NCBI GenBank assembly: GCA_965277875.1
Contig: CBDIDV010000002.1
Coordinates: forward strand, 1,426,001-1,490,000
Source: CAWFQB01 sp965277875
GTDB taxonomy: Bacteria > Armatimonadota > Chthonomonadetes > Chthonomonadales > Chthonomonadaceae
Direction of reading: 5' to 3'
DNA: 64,000 nt
In this document: positions 1 to 7,764 of the stretch, one piece after another
Layout: every line of letters starts with the position of its first letter
Position numbering within the stretch: the stretch's first letter is position 1
The notes under the pieces: generated by a model
The model's database searches: none
The model's input: only the letters and a program-made list of their open reading frames with translations
Told to the model about the DNA's origin: nothing
Program-made: the position numbers and the translations under genes

Positions 1-8
1 AACACGCC

Positions 9-45
9 AAAAGACGCGAAAAGTCGTATAACAGACTTTCGCGTC
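9..45 (-). terminator. Rho-independent terminator after the zeta-toxin pair
   Basis: Read on the minus strand, GACGCGAAAGTC and GACTTTTCGCGTC form a nearly perfect stem around an 8-nt loop, followed by TTTT. It lies 34 nt beyond the stop of the 79-294 gene, so it should end that transcript. Confidence 0.7.
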
Positions 46-78
46 ATCCAGCAGGCACAGCGATTTCGGCTATGGATT

Positions 79-294
79 TCAGCGAGACGGGGCGGATACA
101 GCAGAAGTTTCATCAGGCAAAACTATATCTTCAGGCTGGATGATCTTTACCTTGCCGTCTTCCCAGACCGCTATCGGATTTCCTGCCTGCTTGTGATCGC
201 GCAGGGCGTCAAGAACAGCCTGCCTCATTTCCTGATGCGTCTTGTCTCTGTCAGCAAATTGCGATGTAAACGGGCGAACCAAAACCTCATTCAT
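79..294 (-). CDS. Small partner protein of the zeta-toxin-like kinase
   Basis: This 71-residue acidic soluble protein has no signal peptide or membrane segment. I do not recognise its family. Its ATG overlaps the last codons of the zeta-toxin-like gene by 8 nt and has a strong AGGAGG site 6 nt upstream, inside that gene, so the two are translationally coupled. That arrangement suggests an antitoxin or accessory partner. It does not resemble the helical epsilon antitoxin of the classical epsilon-zeta system, and its position downstream of the toxin is also the reverse of the classical order. A role in neutralising the kinase is inference from position only. Confidence 0.7.
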   Translation of the reverse strand: MNEVLVRPFTSQFADRDKTHQEMRQAVLDALRDHKQAGNPIAVWEDGKVKIIQPEDIVLPDETSAVSAPSR

Positions 295-880
295 TTTCAG
301 CCTCCTGTTGTAAACGCAGCCACAACGCCAAGTCTTCTATTTGTACGCGCCCGTCGCGTATCCCTTCGGCAACAATGTTCGGCTGTCCAAAGTTTGTATT
401 TTGGTAGAAACCCCATATGTCGGCAATAGGCTGATACAAGGTAAAGAAATTTCGCAGGCCACCCTTATAGCGGCGGCATATTACATCTTCGGGGATGTGG
501 TGTCCGCCCATACGTACACGTGAGGCGACACGCGCAATAGACATTTCCGCATCGGGAACCCACACATAGAACAGGCTGAACGCGTACCCACTCTGGCGCA
601 GGCGCTGAATGCGGGGCGCAAGCGAGCGGCTTGCCAGCGTAGTCTCTACGGCGATGTCAGCCCGCGCCGTTTCCAGTTCGTCCAGTCGGCGCAGCATCAG
701 GCGTCCGGCCTGCACGTTGACGGCGTCTGTAACGGTGTCCGACAGTGTCTTCGCGATCTCATCGGCGTTGACGAACTCCATTGTGGGTGGGATCAAACGG
801 GCGGCAATGGTGCTTTTACCCGCCCCGTTCGGCCCGCCGATAACCACGATTTGCGGCACGACAGCCGACGCGTCTTCCAT
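287..880 (-). CDS. Zeta-toxin-like P-loop kinase
   Basis: This 197-residue protein has a Walker A motif, GPNGAGKST, at residues 16-24. NADEIA near 38-43 and ETTLAS around 99-104 follow, the layout of the zeta toxin / UDP-N-acetylglucosamine kinase family. A basic segment GGHHIPEDVICRRY follows, as in many chromosomal stand-alone zeta-like proteins. Classical zeta toxins phosphorylate UDP-GlcNAc and block peptidoglycan synthesis. Whether this short form does so cannot be read from sequence. It is first in a two-gene operon with a small protein and overlaps it by 8 nt. It could instead be a housekeeping sugar or nucleotide kinase. Confidence 0.85.
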   Translation of the reverse strand: MEDASAVVPQIVVIGGPNGAGKSTIAARLIPPTMEFVNADEIAKTLSDTVTDAVNVQAGRLMLRRLDELETARADIAVETTLASRSLAPRIQRLRQSGYAFSLFYVWVPDAEMSIARVASRVRMGGHHIPEDVICRRYKGGLRNFFTLYQPIADIWGFYQNTNFGQPNIVAEGIRDGRVQIEDLALWLRLQQEAENE

Positions 881-949
881 ATCTCAGTATACCCGGCCTG
901 TCTGTCATGTCAGGATTGTACCCTTGCAGGCAACACAATTCCGACTAGC

Positions 950-1618
950 CTACATGCCGCCGCCCAAGAAGAACAGCAAACGCCACGCTTTCGGATCTTC
1001 GAGCGCGTCGTCTATAATTTTGCCCTCTTTGCCCTTGTATTTGCCAGCCATTACGCCCCGCAGCGTGGGCGAGTCGCCGCCGGGAACCAGGCCGGCAATG
1101 CTATCGCCTTCGCTGTCACTGCTCTTATCAGCCGCGCCGGGAAGTGCAGGAACCGCATCCCCACCGTCGCCACTGTCGTCACCCTCGGAAAGCAACATCT
1201 TGAAAAGCTGCCCTACGTCCGCCAGATCGTCCTCAACAGCGTTGTCGGTTTTCTTCACGGCAGGCACTTTTGCTGTCGCTGTCTGCGTGTTGACTTCGCC
1301 GGGTTTGCTGCCTTCACCAGGCAGGATAGCAGGCTTTACGATCTCGGCTGGCTTGCCGTCCGGCGCGGGAGGCGCGGACTGCCCGCCCTTTACTGTGTCC
1401 ACCGGTTCGGGCGTATCCTTCATCTCCGCTTTTGCGGCCTGCGCGGTGTTTGTGGTCTGCTTCGCGGCAGCGGCGGTCAGTTTGTCCACGCTGTTCGCCG
1501 CTACATCCAAGCCATGATCCGCTACGCCCAGCGCGCCCCTCACCAGCAGGAACAGGCCGAATGCTATTACGCTCAACAGCGCGCCAAGCGCCAGCAGCAC
1601 TTTATATATCGTCTTCAT
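950..1618 (-). CDS. Membrane-anchored low-complexity protein, function unknown
   Basis: The chosen ATG at 1618 (MKTIYKVLLALG) has GGAG 10 nt upstream and starts directly with a hydrophobic helix at residues 4-28; a longer reading to 1726 adds 36 residues with no good ribosome site. After the single membrane segment the protein is rich in Ala, Pro, Lys, Asp and Ser, as expected of an extended extracytoplasmic or cytoplasmic linker. It ends in a more ordered motif, DPKAWRLLFFLGGGM. The length is 222 residues. No family is recognised. It stands alone between the zeta pair and the divergent DUF3472 gene. Confidence 0.65.
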   Translation of the reverse strand: MKTIYKVLLALGALLSVIAFGLFLLVRGALGVADHGLDVAANSVDKLTAAAAKQTTNTAQAAKAEMKDTPEPVDTVKGGQSAPPAPDGKPAEIVKPAILPGEGSKPGEVNTQTATAKVPAVKKTDNAVEDDLADVGQLFKMLLSEGDDSGDGGDAVPALPGAADKSSDSEGDSIAGLVPGGDSPTLRGVMAGKYKGKEGKIIDDALEDPKAWRLLFFLGGGM

Positions 1619-1850
1619 GCACGTTGTTCTCCAATGGTTCGCCCTATGCGCTATTTTGCACCTCTGCATGACATCTGCAAATCCACCGTTTACTGACCCG
1701 ACTCGCACTTTTGCAGGCAGTGTCACGCATTAGACGTAGCCAAGAGCGTCAGGTTCCACGCACACAGGCAATCGGGCAGGAAAGCGGCCTCAAGGTGTGT
1801 AATACAAGCGTATCTGTCTGAACGACGCCCGTTCGCCATGAGGTATCCCG

Positions 1851-3215
1851 ATGAAATGCCGACCAATAATTTCGCGCCTACTGTACGCTTTGCTCGCCTG
1901 CCTCGCTCTGCCTACACCCGGCCAGGAAACGCCCCCCACTCTGCGCGTCCCCGCCTATACCGCATACAGCGAACCCGACGCCGAGGCGCTGCACATTGAC
2001 ACAAACGGGCTTACAGGCTGGAACGACCCTAAAGAAAAATTGGTCTGGTACGGCAAAATCAATACGCCGGGCAAACTGAATGTGTCGCTGTCCCTGCGCC
2101 TGCCGCCGAATGCCACATCGCGCCTGACGATGCGCGTCAACGGGCAAGCGTTAACGGCAGTGGCAAAAGGCGGCGCGAACAGTGAGGCCATAACGTTCCC
2201 TATGGGAACCATTAACATCGTCGCAGCAGGGTATCAGCGGTTTGAACTGGAAGGTACGAAGCGCAATCATGCCACGTTCGGCGACATAGACGCGCTTGTA
2301 CTCAGCGGCCCTGCCGCGCGAAACGCGCACTTCAACCTGATTGACAGACAGCGCGGCGCTCCGTCCGTGCATCTGCGCTACCCGGTTCCGTCCACTTCCT
2401 CCATAATCCCTTCTGACGCTTCTTCCCCTAACGGTATCATGGGTACGGGCGTGACATGGTTTTACAATGAGGTGACGGCCAAAACCGACCCGGTCTGGTC
2501 GTACTACATGGCGTGCGGCTGGCACAGAGGCTACTTCGGAGTGCAGGTCAACAGCCCGACCGAGCGGCGCATCATCTTTTCGGTCTGGGACAGCGGCGCG
2601 GAGGCAAAGGACAGGGGCAAGGTGGACGCCGACAATCGGGTTCGCTTATTGGCAAAGGGCGAGGGCGTGTACGCGGGCGACTTCGGCAACGAGGGAACGG
2701 GCGGTCACAGCCACCTGGTCTACAACTGGAAAACCGGGCAGACGTACCGCTTCCTGGTATCCGCGCAGCCCGACGGCACGGCCACGATTTACAGCGGCTA
2801 CTTCTTCTTTCCCGAATCCACTGTTGCAAGACACAGCAATGCGGACAAGAGCGGCCCAGAGAAGGGCAGATGGGGTTTGATCGCCCGTTTCCGCGCCCCT
2901 AAAGATGGCGGCTACATGAAAAGCCTGTACTCGTTCGACGAAGATTGGAACAGCCCCAACGGACAGCGCGAACGCCTCGCCGAGTTCGGCCCCACCTGGA
3001 TTAAAACCGCTGACGACAAATGGACGGAACTCACGACCGCCATCTTCACGCACACCGGCAAAGACAGCCGCGCGGATTACGACGCGGGCGCAATCGGCAG
3101 CCGCTTCTATCTGACCGGCGGCGGCTACGAAGACGGCCACATCAAGTACCGCGACCAGATACAACACCCCGCCAGCGGCAGACCCCATCCCAACATCGTT
3201 TTGCCGCACGAATGA
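1851..3215 (+). CDS. Secreted DUF5077/DUF3472 protein
   Basis: This 454-residue protein has an N-terminal signal peptide (about residues 1-25, ending near PTPGQE). A beta-rich domain at about 30-155 resembles DUF5077, a carbohydrate-binding-like module. From about 190 onward it matches DUF3472, with phrases such as GTGVTWFYNEVT, WHRGYFGVQVN, GGHSHLVYNWK and GWFGLIARFR-like GRWGLIARFR. The family is common in polysaccharide-degrading bacteria but has no proven enzymatic activity. GAGG lies 7 nt before the ATG. Export plus the carbohydrate theme suggests a role in glycan binding or breakdown outside the cell. This is inference. Confidence 0.85.
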   Translation: MKCRPIISRLLYALLACLALPTPGQETPPTLRVPAYTAYSEPDAEALHIDTNGLTGWNDPKEKLVWYGKINTPGKLNVSLSLRLPPNATSRLTMRVNGQALTAVAKGGANSEAITFPMGTINIVAAGYQRFELEGTKRNHATFGDIDALVLSGPAARNAHFNLIDRQRGAPSVHLRYPVPSTSSIIPSDASSPNGIMGTGVTWFYNEVTAKTDPVWSYYMACGWHRGYFGVQVNSPTERRIIFSVWDSGAEAKDRGKVDADNRVRLLAKGEGVYAGDFGNEGTGGHSHLVYNWKTGQTYRFLVSAQPDGTATIYSGYFFFPESTVARHSNADKSGPEKGRWGLIARFRAPKDGGYMKSLYSFDEDWNSPNGQRERLAEFGPTWIKTADDKWTELTTAIFTHTGKDSRADYDAGAIGSRFYLTGGGYEDGHIKYRDQIQHPASGRPHPNIVLPHE

Positions 3216-3272
3216 GTAACCCGATACAGATGGAATTTAGACTATATGTTTGCTCTTCCGGCTGGAGGATAT

Positions 3273-3665
3273 ATGGCGAGACCGACGTTCTCAATCAATG
3301 GTCTTCTGGATCAAATCCGCGAGTGACCCGCAATGTACCTCGGCACACGGTCTATCACCCGTCTCTACATGTATGAGGCTGGCTATAGCGGTGCCCTGTA
3401 CGACCACGGTATCTTGAAACCCACCAATGATATTGAGCCAAGTATCCACTACTGGGTGCGGGCGAGGTTGGGACTGGACCGCAGCTCCATTGGCTGGCTG
3501 GGGAGTATTCTGGAAGTGTGTGATAACGACGAGGGGCGGGCATTTGAACGCTTTTACGAACTGCTTGACGAATACCGAAGCGGACAATTCCCCGACATAG
3601 TAGAACAATGGGAAGCGGAGTGGGACGCAATATGGGAGGCTAAGTGGGCAGCCGAGGAAGAGTAG
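3273..3665 (+). pseudogene. Small conserved protein interrupted by an in-frame TGA
   Basis: A strong ribosome site (GGAGGA) precedes ATG 3273, which opens MARPTFSINGLLDQIRE and then hits TGA at 3324-3326. The same frame continues without a further stop through PAMYLGTRSITRL to 3665. From memory, homologous small proteins carry an N-terminal I-R-x-R-P-x-MYLG signature, so the stop sits exactly where an Arg is expected and is one base from CGA. Either the gene is a recent nonsense mutant, the base is a sequencing error, or translation restarts at ATG 3333 (110 residues), which has no good ribosome site. The rest is intact and acidic at the C terminus (EAEWDAIWEAKWAAEEE). Function is unknown; homologs are often near immunity or toxin-like genes. 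Confidence 0.7.
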
Positions 3666-3684
3666 GAAGCACAAAACAAACAGC

Positions 3685-3721
3685 GCGGGACGTGACTCAG
3701 ATATTGGTACGTCCCGCACTT
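3685..3721. terminator. Bidirectional terminator between convergent genes
   Basis: GCGGGACGT (3685-3693) and ACGTCCCGC (3709-3717) form a 9-bp perfect stem followed by ACTTTTCG on the plus strand and a T-rich stretch on the minus strand. It separates the plus-strand gene ending at 3665 from the glucoamylase gene ending at 3735. Confidence 0.7.
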
Positions 3722-3734
3722 TTCGTTTGAACTT

Positions 3735-5750
3735 CTACGCAGCAAGCATGGTACTGATGGCATTATGTTCGGCGGCAGGCATGGCTTCGGCAGTTTGCAG
3801 CAGGGCGCGGCGTTTGTCGCGCAGTTGGCAGACGGTCGCCACATACGTGGCATGTGACCACGTCAGGGGCGAGACCGACAGGGGCGCACCGGAATACGGG
3901 TGTATCTGCTCTGCCATCACGCCCGATTCCAGCGCGTGCTGACTGCACCAGCGCAGTAACTGCGTGGCCCGCTCCAGATCCACGAGCCGTTTTGCCCGCA
4001 GGATGTGCCACTGCGCCAGCCACATCGTACACAAAAACCACGGATTGCCCGGTACGCTGCTTGTATCGTCGGAACACTGATAGTAGCTGTCGTTCTCGTA
4101 CCGCGCCAGCCCGCCGACCGATGTTTTTACCCACAGGTGCGCTTCCAACTGCTCCATCGTCGCCAGCAGGCGCGGATCATCGGGCGGCAGGAACCCGCAC
4201 AAAAACAGGCCCGCTACACTAGCGTCTACGGTCATGTCTTTGATGATGCGCCCATTCTCGATGCGTATGCTGCGTACAAAGCGGTTCAGGGTCGTGTCGA
4301 ACAGATGCGTAATGGCCTGCTCGCGGATGTCGCTCGCGGCCTGCGCGTACTTGCGGGCGCGGGCGCGGTCTCCAAAAATGTCGGCAAACCGGGCCGCAGC
4401 CGTCAGGCCCGCCCAAACACTCGCCACCGTGAATGTATGGATGCCCCGCCGCTCCTCCCACAGGTCCCAGCACTGATCCGGCAGGCCCGTCAATGGCTCG
4501 CGGAAGTCGGCCATAAAATCACCCGCCGGCTCGATCAGCTTGCGGTACACGCTTTGCAGAAAGTCCACATCGCAGCACTCAGTGAAATGCTGGCCGAGCG
4601 CGTACAGCACAAGGGCCGTCTCATCTTCCTGTATGGGCAATTGCAGCTTGCCCTCCCTATCCGACCAGGGATGCCAGCTTGAACCCACACTGCCGTCCGG
4701 GTTGTACTTGTGCCAGAAGTAGCCGTGCGGGTCCATCACATCGGCACAGAATGTGAAGAACCGGCGTGTGATCTCGTGGTAGCCTGCCAGATCGAGTGAC
4801 TGCGCCACCAGAGCCCCGTCACGCGGCCACAGATACGAGTAGCTGTCCCGATTGTATTGCAGCACATCCGAGTCGTTCGCGGCCAGGATCGCGCCGCCAT
4901 TGTCCACCTGGGTGCGGAGTATCAGCAGACTGCGGCGGTAAAACCGCTGTATGTCATCGGGCATGTCGTCCGGCGTGTCGCCCTTTGTCACCCAGAACTG
5001 CCAGTAGGTTCGGACGCGACTCAGAATCGTTTCCGGCTCGACTTCGCGAATGTCCCTGTCCAGCTTGCACACGCTCGCGAAGTCGTTGCCCGCGCAGATC
5101 CAGCAGTAGGCGACGGCCTTGTCCTGTACGCGCACCCGGACACGCCCCACCGAGTCCACGCAGCCCTGCGTGATGGCGTTACGGCTCAGTGACCCGTCTT
5201 CGGCGTCGCGCCATGTCCCCTCGGCGTTCTGATGCCCCGTCACGCCCACGGCATACGAGGACAGCCCCCACTCCGCGCCGTTCGTGCCGCTCATCAAAAA
5301 CCAGTGCGCCCCCTTGTAATGCACCAGGGCGCGTCGCGTCGGATCGTAAAAGGCCGTGTCGCCGTCCCGCGAACCCGCGATGTTCAGATCCAGATGCCAG
5401 AACAGGCGCACATCCCGCTCGCCCTCCTGCAAATTTTCTATCTCCACGCGCCGGAGTAAAATGTCGGAATTGCAGTCCACGCAGTCGCTGCAAATCAGCG
5501 TCAGGCCCATGCCCCGGTGCGTCAAGGTCACATGTGTAACAAGCGTGTCCGCCTCGTAGCGCAGCGACCGCTCCCAGCCCTCGTCGCACGTCCACGCCAT
5601 CTGCCCGTCGGCCCACACGCCGAACCGACACACATGGCCCAGCGTATGGTTCTGCTGCCCGACATGCGGATAGTACAGTTCGCGCAGGTTGTACTGCTGG
5701 TCAAAGGCGATGAGCATATTTCCGTTGCTGATAGGCAGGTCACGCGGCAT
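3735..5750 (-). CDS. Glycoside hydrolase family 15 (glucoamylase-type) protein
   Basis: This 671-residue protein has the two-part GH15 layout: an N-terminal beta-sandwich (about 1-270) and an (alpha/alpha)6 barrel. Barrel motifs include YLWPRDGALVAQSLD, LPIQEDETALVLYALG (general acid region), CWDLWEERRGIHTFT and GNPWFLCTMWLAQWH. GH15 enzymes release glucose or related units from alpha-glucans, dextran or trehalose. No signal peptide is visible, so a cytoplasmic glycogen, maltodextrin or trehalose substrate is likely. ATG 5750 is chosen because GGAG lies 8 nt upstream and MPRDLPISNGN matches usual GH15 starts; a longer frame to 5822 adds an unrelated stretch. It is monocistronic. Confidence 0.9.
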   Translation of the reverse strand: MPRDLPISNGNMLIAFDQQYNLRELYYPHVGQQNHTLGHVCRFGVWADGQMAWTCDEGWERSLRYEADTLVTHVTLTHRGMGLTLICSDCVDCNSDILLRRVEIENLQEGERDVRLFWHLDLNIAGSRDGDTAFYDPTRRALVHYKGAHWFLMSGTNGAEWGLSSYAVGVTGHQNAEGTWRDAEDGSLSRNAITQGCVDSVGRVRVRVQDKAVAYCWICAGNDFASVCKLDRDIREVEPETILSRVRTYWQFWVTKGDTPDDMPDDIQRFYRRSLLILRTQVDNGGAILAANDSDVLQYNRDSYSYLWPRDGALVAQSLDLAGYHEITRRFFTFCADVMDPHGYFWHKYNPDGSVGSSWHPWSDREGKLQLPIQEDETALVLYALGQHFTECCDVDFLQSVYRKLIEPAGDFMADFREPLTGLPDQCWDLWEERRGIHTFTVASVWAGLTAAARFADIFGDRARARKYAQAASDIREQAITHLFDTTLNRFVRSIRIENGRIIKDMTVDASVAGLFLCGFLPPDDPRLLATMEQLEAHLWVKTSVGGLARYENDSYYQCSDDTSSVPGNPWFLCTMWLAQWHILRAKRLVDLERATQLLRWCSQHALESGVMAEQIHPYSGAPLSVSPLTWSHATYVATVCQLRDKRRALLQTAEAMPAAEHNAISTMLAA

Positions 5751-5918
5751 AACAATATCTCCGGTCTCGATTAGGATCAAACAAGAGCAGTCCAAACGAC
5801 AAAAAACAAACGAACGAGACAACAGCGCAGGCTGCGGCCTCGTTCGTTTGTTCCATATTCTTACCGGGATTGGGGAATATATTTACCACTCGCTGCGATA
5901 GAGACACACAGACACAGA

Positions 5919-5960
5919 GGGGAAGAGGAAAAGACAAGAGGGGAAGAGGAAAAGACAAGA
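5919..5960. repeat. Two tandem copies of a 21-bp purine-rich unit
   Basis: GGGGAAGAGGAAAAGACAAG plus A is present twice, back to back and without mismatch, inside the foldback element between the GH15 and murI genes. Confidence 0.85.
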
Positions 5961-6052
5961 GGAAATAGACAGGATGAACAGGATTTCTTAGAGATAAACC
6001 AACACCGAAACGTAAAGCGATCCGTTCATCCATTCGTTCCTTTGCATCATAA

Positions 6053-6082
6053 ATCTGTGAACATCTGTGAACATCTGTGGAC
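6053..6082. repeat. Three tandem copies of a 10-bp unit
   Basis: ATCTGTGAAC occurs twice, followed by ATCTGTGGAC. It lies inside the same foldback element, in noncoding DNA downstream of murI. Confidence 0.8.
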
Positions 6083-6125
6083 AACTCTCCATTTGGCTTT
6101 TCTCTTAATCGTCCTCTCTGTGTCT

Positions 6126-7013
6126 CTAGCGCAGCGGGTGGTTTATTTCCAATACGCCCTGCTGCCAGGACGCGGCTCCGATGTCGGCGGTATGGGCAGC
6201 ATTTGGCAGGAAGCGGGTCAATTGGCGGGCATAGCCGAAAACGTCGCCCGTCGTGGTCAGCAGATGACGGGGTGTGGAAGGAGGGGCGGATAAATTGCGC
6301 GCTTCGAGCAGGCTTTGCAGGGCGCGGCACGTCGCGAGCGCGGGATCGACAAAGCGGATGGCGGGCGCGGCCTTCCCTAGAACCGACTGCAAAAACGGAT
6401 AGTGCGTACAGCCCAACACGACCGTATCCACGCCTGCGGCCAAAAGTGGGGCCATGTACGTCTGCGCGGCGTCCAGAGCGTCCGGCGTGTTCTCTTGGCT
6501 TGCCTCGACAAGCGGCACGAAGCGGGGGCAAGCGACCTCGGCTATCATCAAATAGGGGTTCAGGGCGCGGAGGGTGCGGGTGTACGCATTTGTCTGCACC
6601 GTGCCTTCGGTCGCCAGAACGCCGATGCGCCCATTTCGCGTTTGCTGCACGGCCTCAGACGCGCCCGGCGCAATCACTCCCAAAATAGGAACGCGCGGAT
6701 GCTCGGCCTGCACATGTTTCAGCCCGGTCGCCGACGAGATGTTACACGCCATGACGATGGCTTTGCAGCCCATACGCAGCAGCGCCTCACTGATGCCGCA
6801 GGCAAAACCGCATACCTCATTCAGTTCGCGCCCACCATACGGCACATGCGCTTGATCCGCCACGTACACGATGCGCTCATGCGGCAGCAGCGCCTGCATC
6901 TGCCGCACCACGGTCAAACCGCCCAGGCCGCTGTCGAATACGCCGATGGGCGCAGCGGCGGACAACATTTCTTCTGAACCGGACAGGCGCGGCAGGTTCG
7001 ACACGGAACTCAT
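6126..7013 (-). CDS. murI: Glutamate racemase
   Basis: This 295-residue enzyme converts L-glutamate to D-glutamate for peptidoglycan. Motifs are GVFDSGLGGLTV near the start, YVADQAHVPYG, the first catalytic Cys in VMACNISSATG and the second in VVLGCTHYPF. The commoner ACNTATA or ACNTASA form is replaced here by ACNISSA, which keeps the Cys. The start ATG overlaps the GerMN stop as ATGA, with GGAG upstream, so it is translationally coupled to the lipoprotein gene. It is the last gene of an amidase-GerMN-murI unit, which ties it to cell-wall work. Its stop codon lies within the inverted arm of a foldback element. Confidence 0.95.
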   Translation of the reverse strand: MSSVSNLPRLSGSEEMLSAAAPIGVFDSGLGGLTVVRQMQALLPHERIVYVADQAHVPYGGRELNEVCGFACGISEALLRMGCKAIVMACNISSATGLKHVQAEHPRVPILGVIAPGASEAVQQTRNGRIGVLATEGTVQTNAYTRTLRALNPYLMIAEVACPRFVPLVEASQENTPDALDAAQTYMAPLLAAGVDTVVLGCTHYPFLQSVLGKAAPAIRFVDPALATCRALQSLLEARNLSAPPSTPRHLLTTTGDVFGYARQLTRFLPNAAHTADIGAASWQQGVLEINHPLR

Positions 7014-7594
7014 CGGTCAACACTCCCCGCCGCCTGCAGGTTCCGTGCCGGCGATGACGACGTAGAGGAAGATGAAGACGATGATGATGAGTCGGTCTGT
7101 GGCCGCACGGGAATGCTGCGCCAGTCGGCGGCCTGACTCTCGTAATCCTTGCCCTCGACCGTCAGATGAAGCGTGTCCACGCTCGGAAAGCGGGCAAGGG
7201 CCGCACATAGATGCTTTTGAACCTGTCCCTCGTTGCTCTCGCCCTTGTTTTGCAGTTGGTTGAACTCTTTGCTTACGTCTACAAGCGCGACTTTGTCTTT
7301 CAGGTCTACGTTCAGCAGGCGCGTACCTTTGGGAAACGCGCTGGACGCCGTATTGTTTTCATGGTCGAACAGGGCGTTCAGGGCGTCACGCAACGGCGTC
7401 GCGCTGGCCGTCTGCGGCGCAGTGGTTTCAGGCATGGTCGTGCCGGGCGGCGGGACGATGGCAGGTTCGTCGCTTTGCTTGACCGCAGCGGGAGTGGCAT
7501 CGGTCGGCGTGGTCGCGTCCGTCTTCTGGCAGCCCACCGCGAAAATGCTTCCCGCGAGAACAAGCAGCAGCACAAGGGGGGTTCGTTTGTTCAT
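7010..7594 (-). CDS. GerMN-domain lipoprotein
   Basis: This 194-residue protein has a lipoprotein signal: a hydrophobic stretch LVLLLVLAGSIFAVGC with Cys at 22 as the lipidation site. A Thr/Pro-rich linker leads to a GerMN-like domain at about 65-165 (LRDALNALFDHENN, GTRLLNVDLKDKVALVDVSKEF, LTVEG). GerMN proteins act at the envelope and are often next to amidases and murI. Near the C terminus is a serine run (about 9 Ser, one Thr, then more Ser) encoded by a near-trinucleotide repeat at about 7065-7105, which may vary in length by slippage. It overlaps murI by 4 nt and follows the amidase gene. Confidence 0.85.
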   Translation of the reverse strand: MNKRTPLVLLLVLAGSIFAVGCQKTDATTPTDATPAAVKQSDEPAIVPPPGTTMPETTAPQTASATPLRDALNALFDHENNTASSAFPKGTRLLNVDLKDKVALVDVSKEFNQLQNKGESNEGQVQKHLCAALARFPSVDTLHLTVEGKDYESQAADWRSIPVRPQTDSSSSSSSSSTSSSPARNLQAAGSVDR

Positions 7595-7764
7595 GGCGTA
7601 TTTTACTCACTTGCCCGCCGGAAAGGGCGCACATTCAAAACAGAAAAGTTCACAGGTTGCAGGGTGAAAGTACATCTGTCGGACGAGAGTTCAGCGCGTA
7701 TGGTTTCATCTGCCGAGTTCATTATTTAATCGCCTGCATCCAACAAGCAACAAGCAGCAGCTAC

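Larger units (their letters stand above)
5887..6140. repeat. Foldback element with about 28-34 bp inverted ends, overlapping the murI stop
   Basis: The left end at 5887-5920 reads CACTCGCTGCGATAGAGACA and onward to CAGAGG. The reverse complement of the right end at 6113-6140 reads CACCCGCTGCGCTAGAGACA and onward to GAGAGG. The right arm contains the last codons and TAG stop of murI. The interior (about 190 bp) holds two short tandem arrays and no gene. The intergenic stretch 5751-6125 is otherwise empty. Confidence 0.6.

Noticed and set aside
609..1517. Long plus-strand frame of 302 codons
   Set aside because: It is antisense to the zeta-like and 950-1618 genes, is Ser/Pro-rich as expected for a shadow frame, and has no ribosome site.
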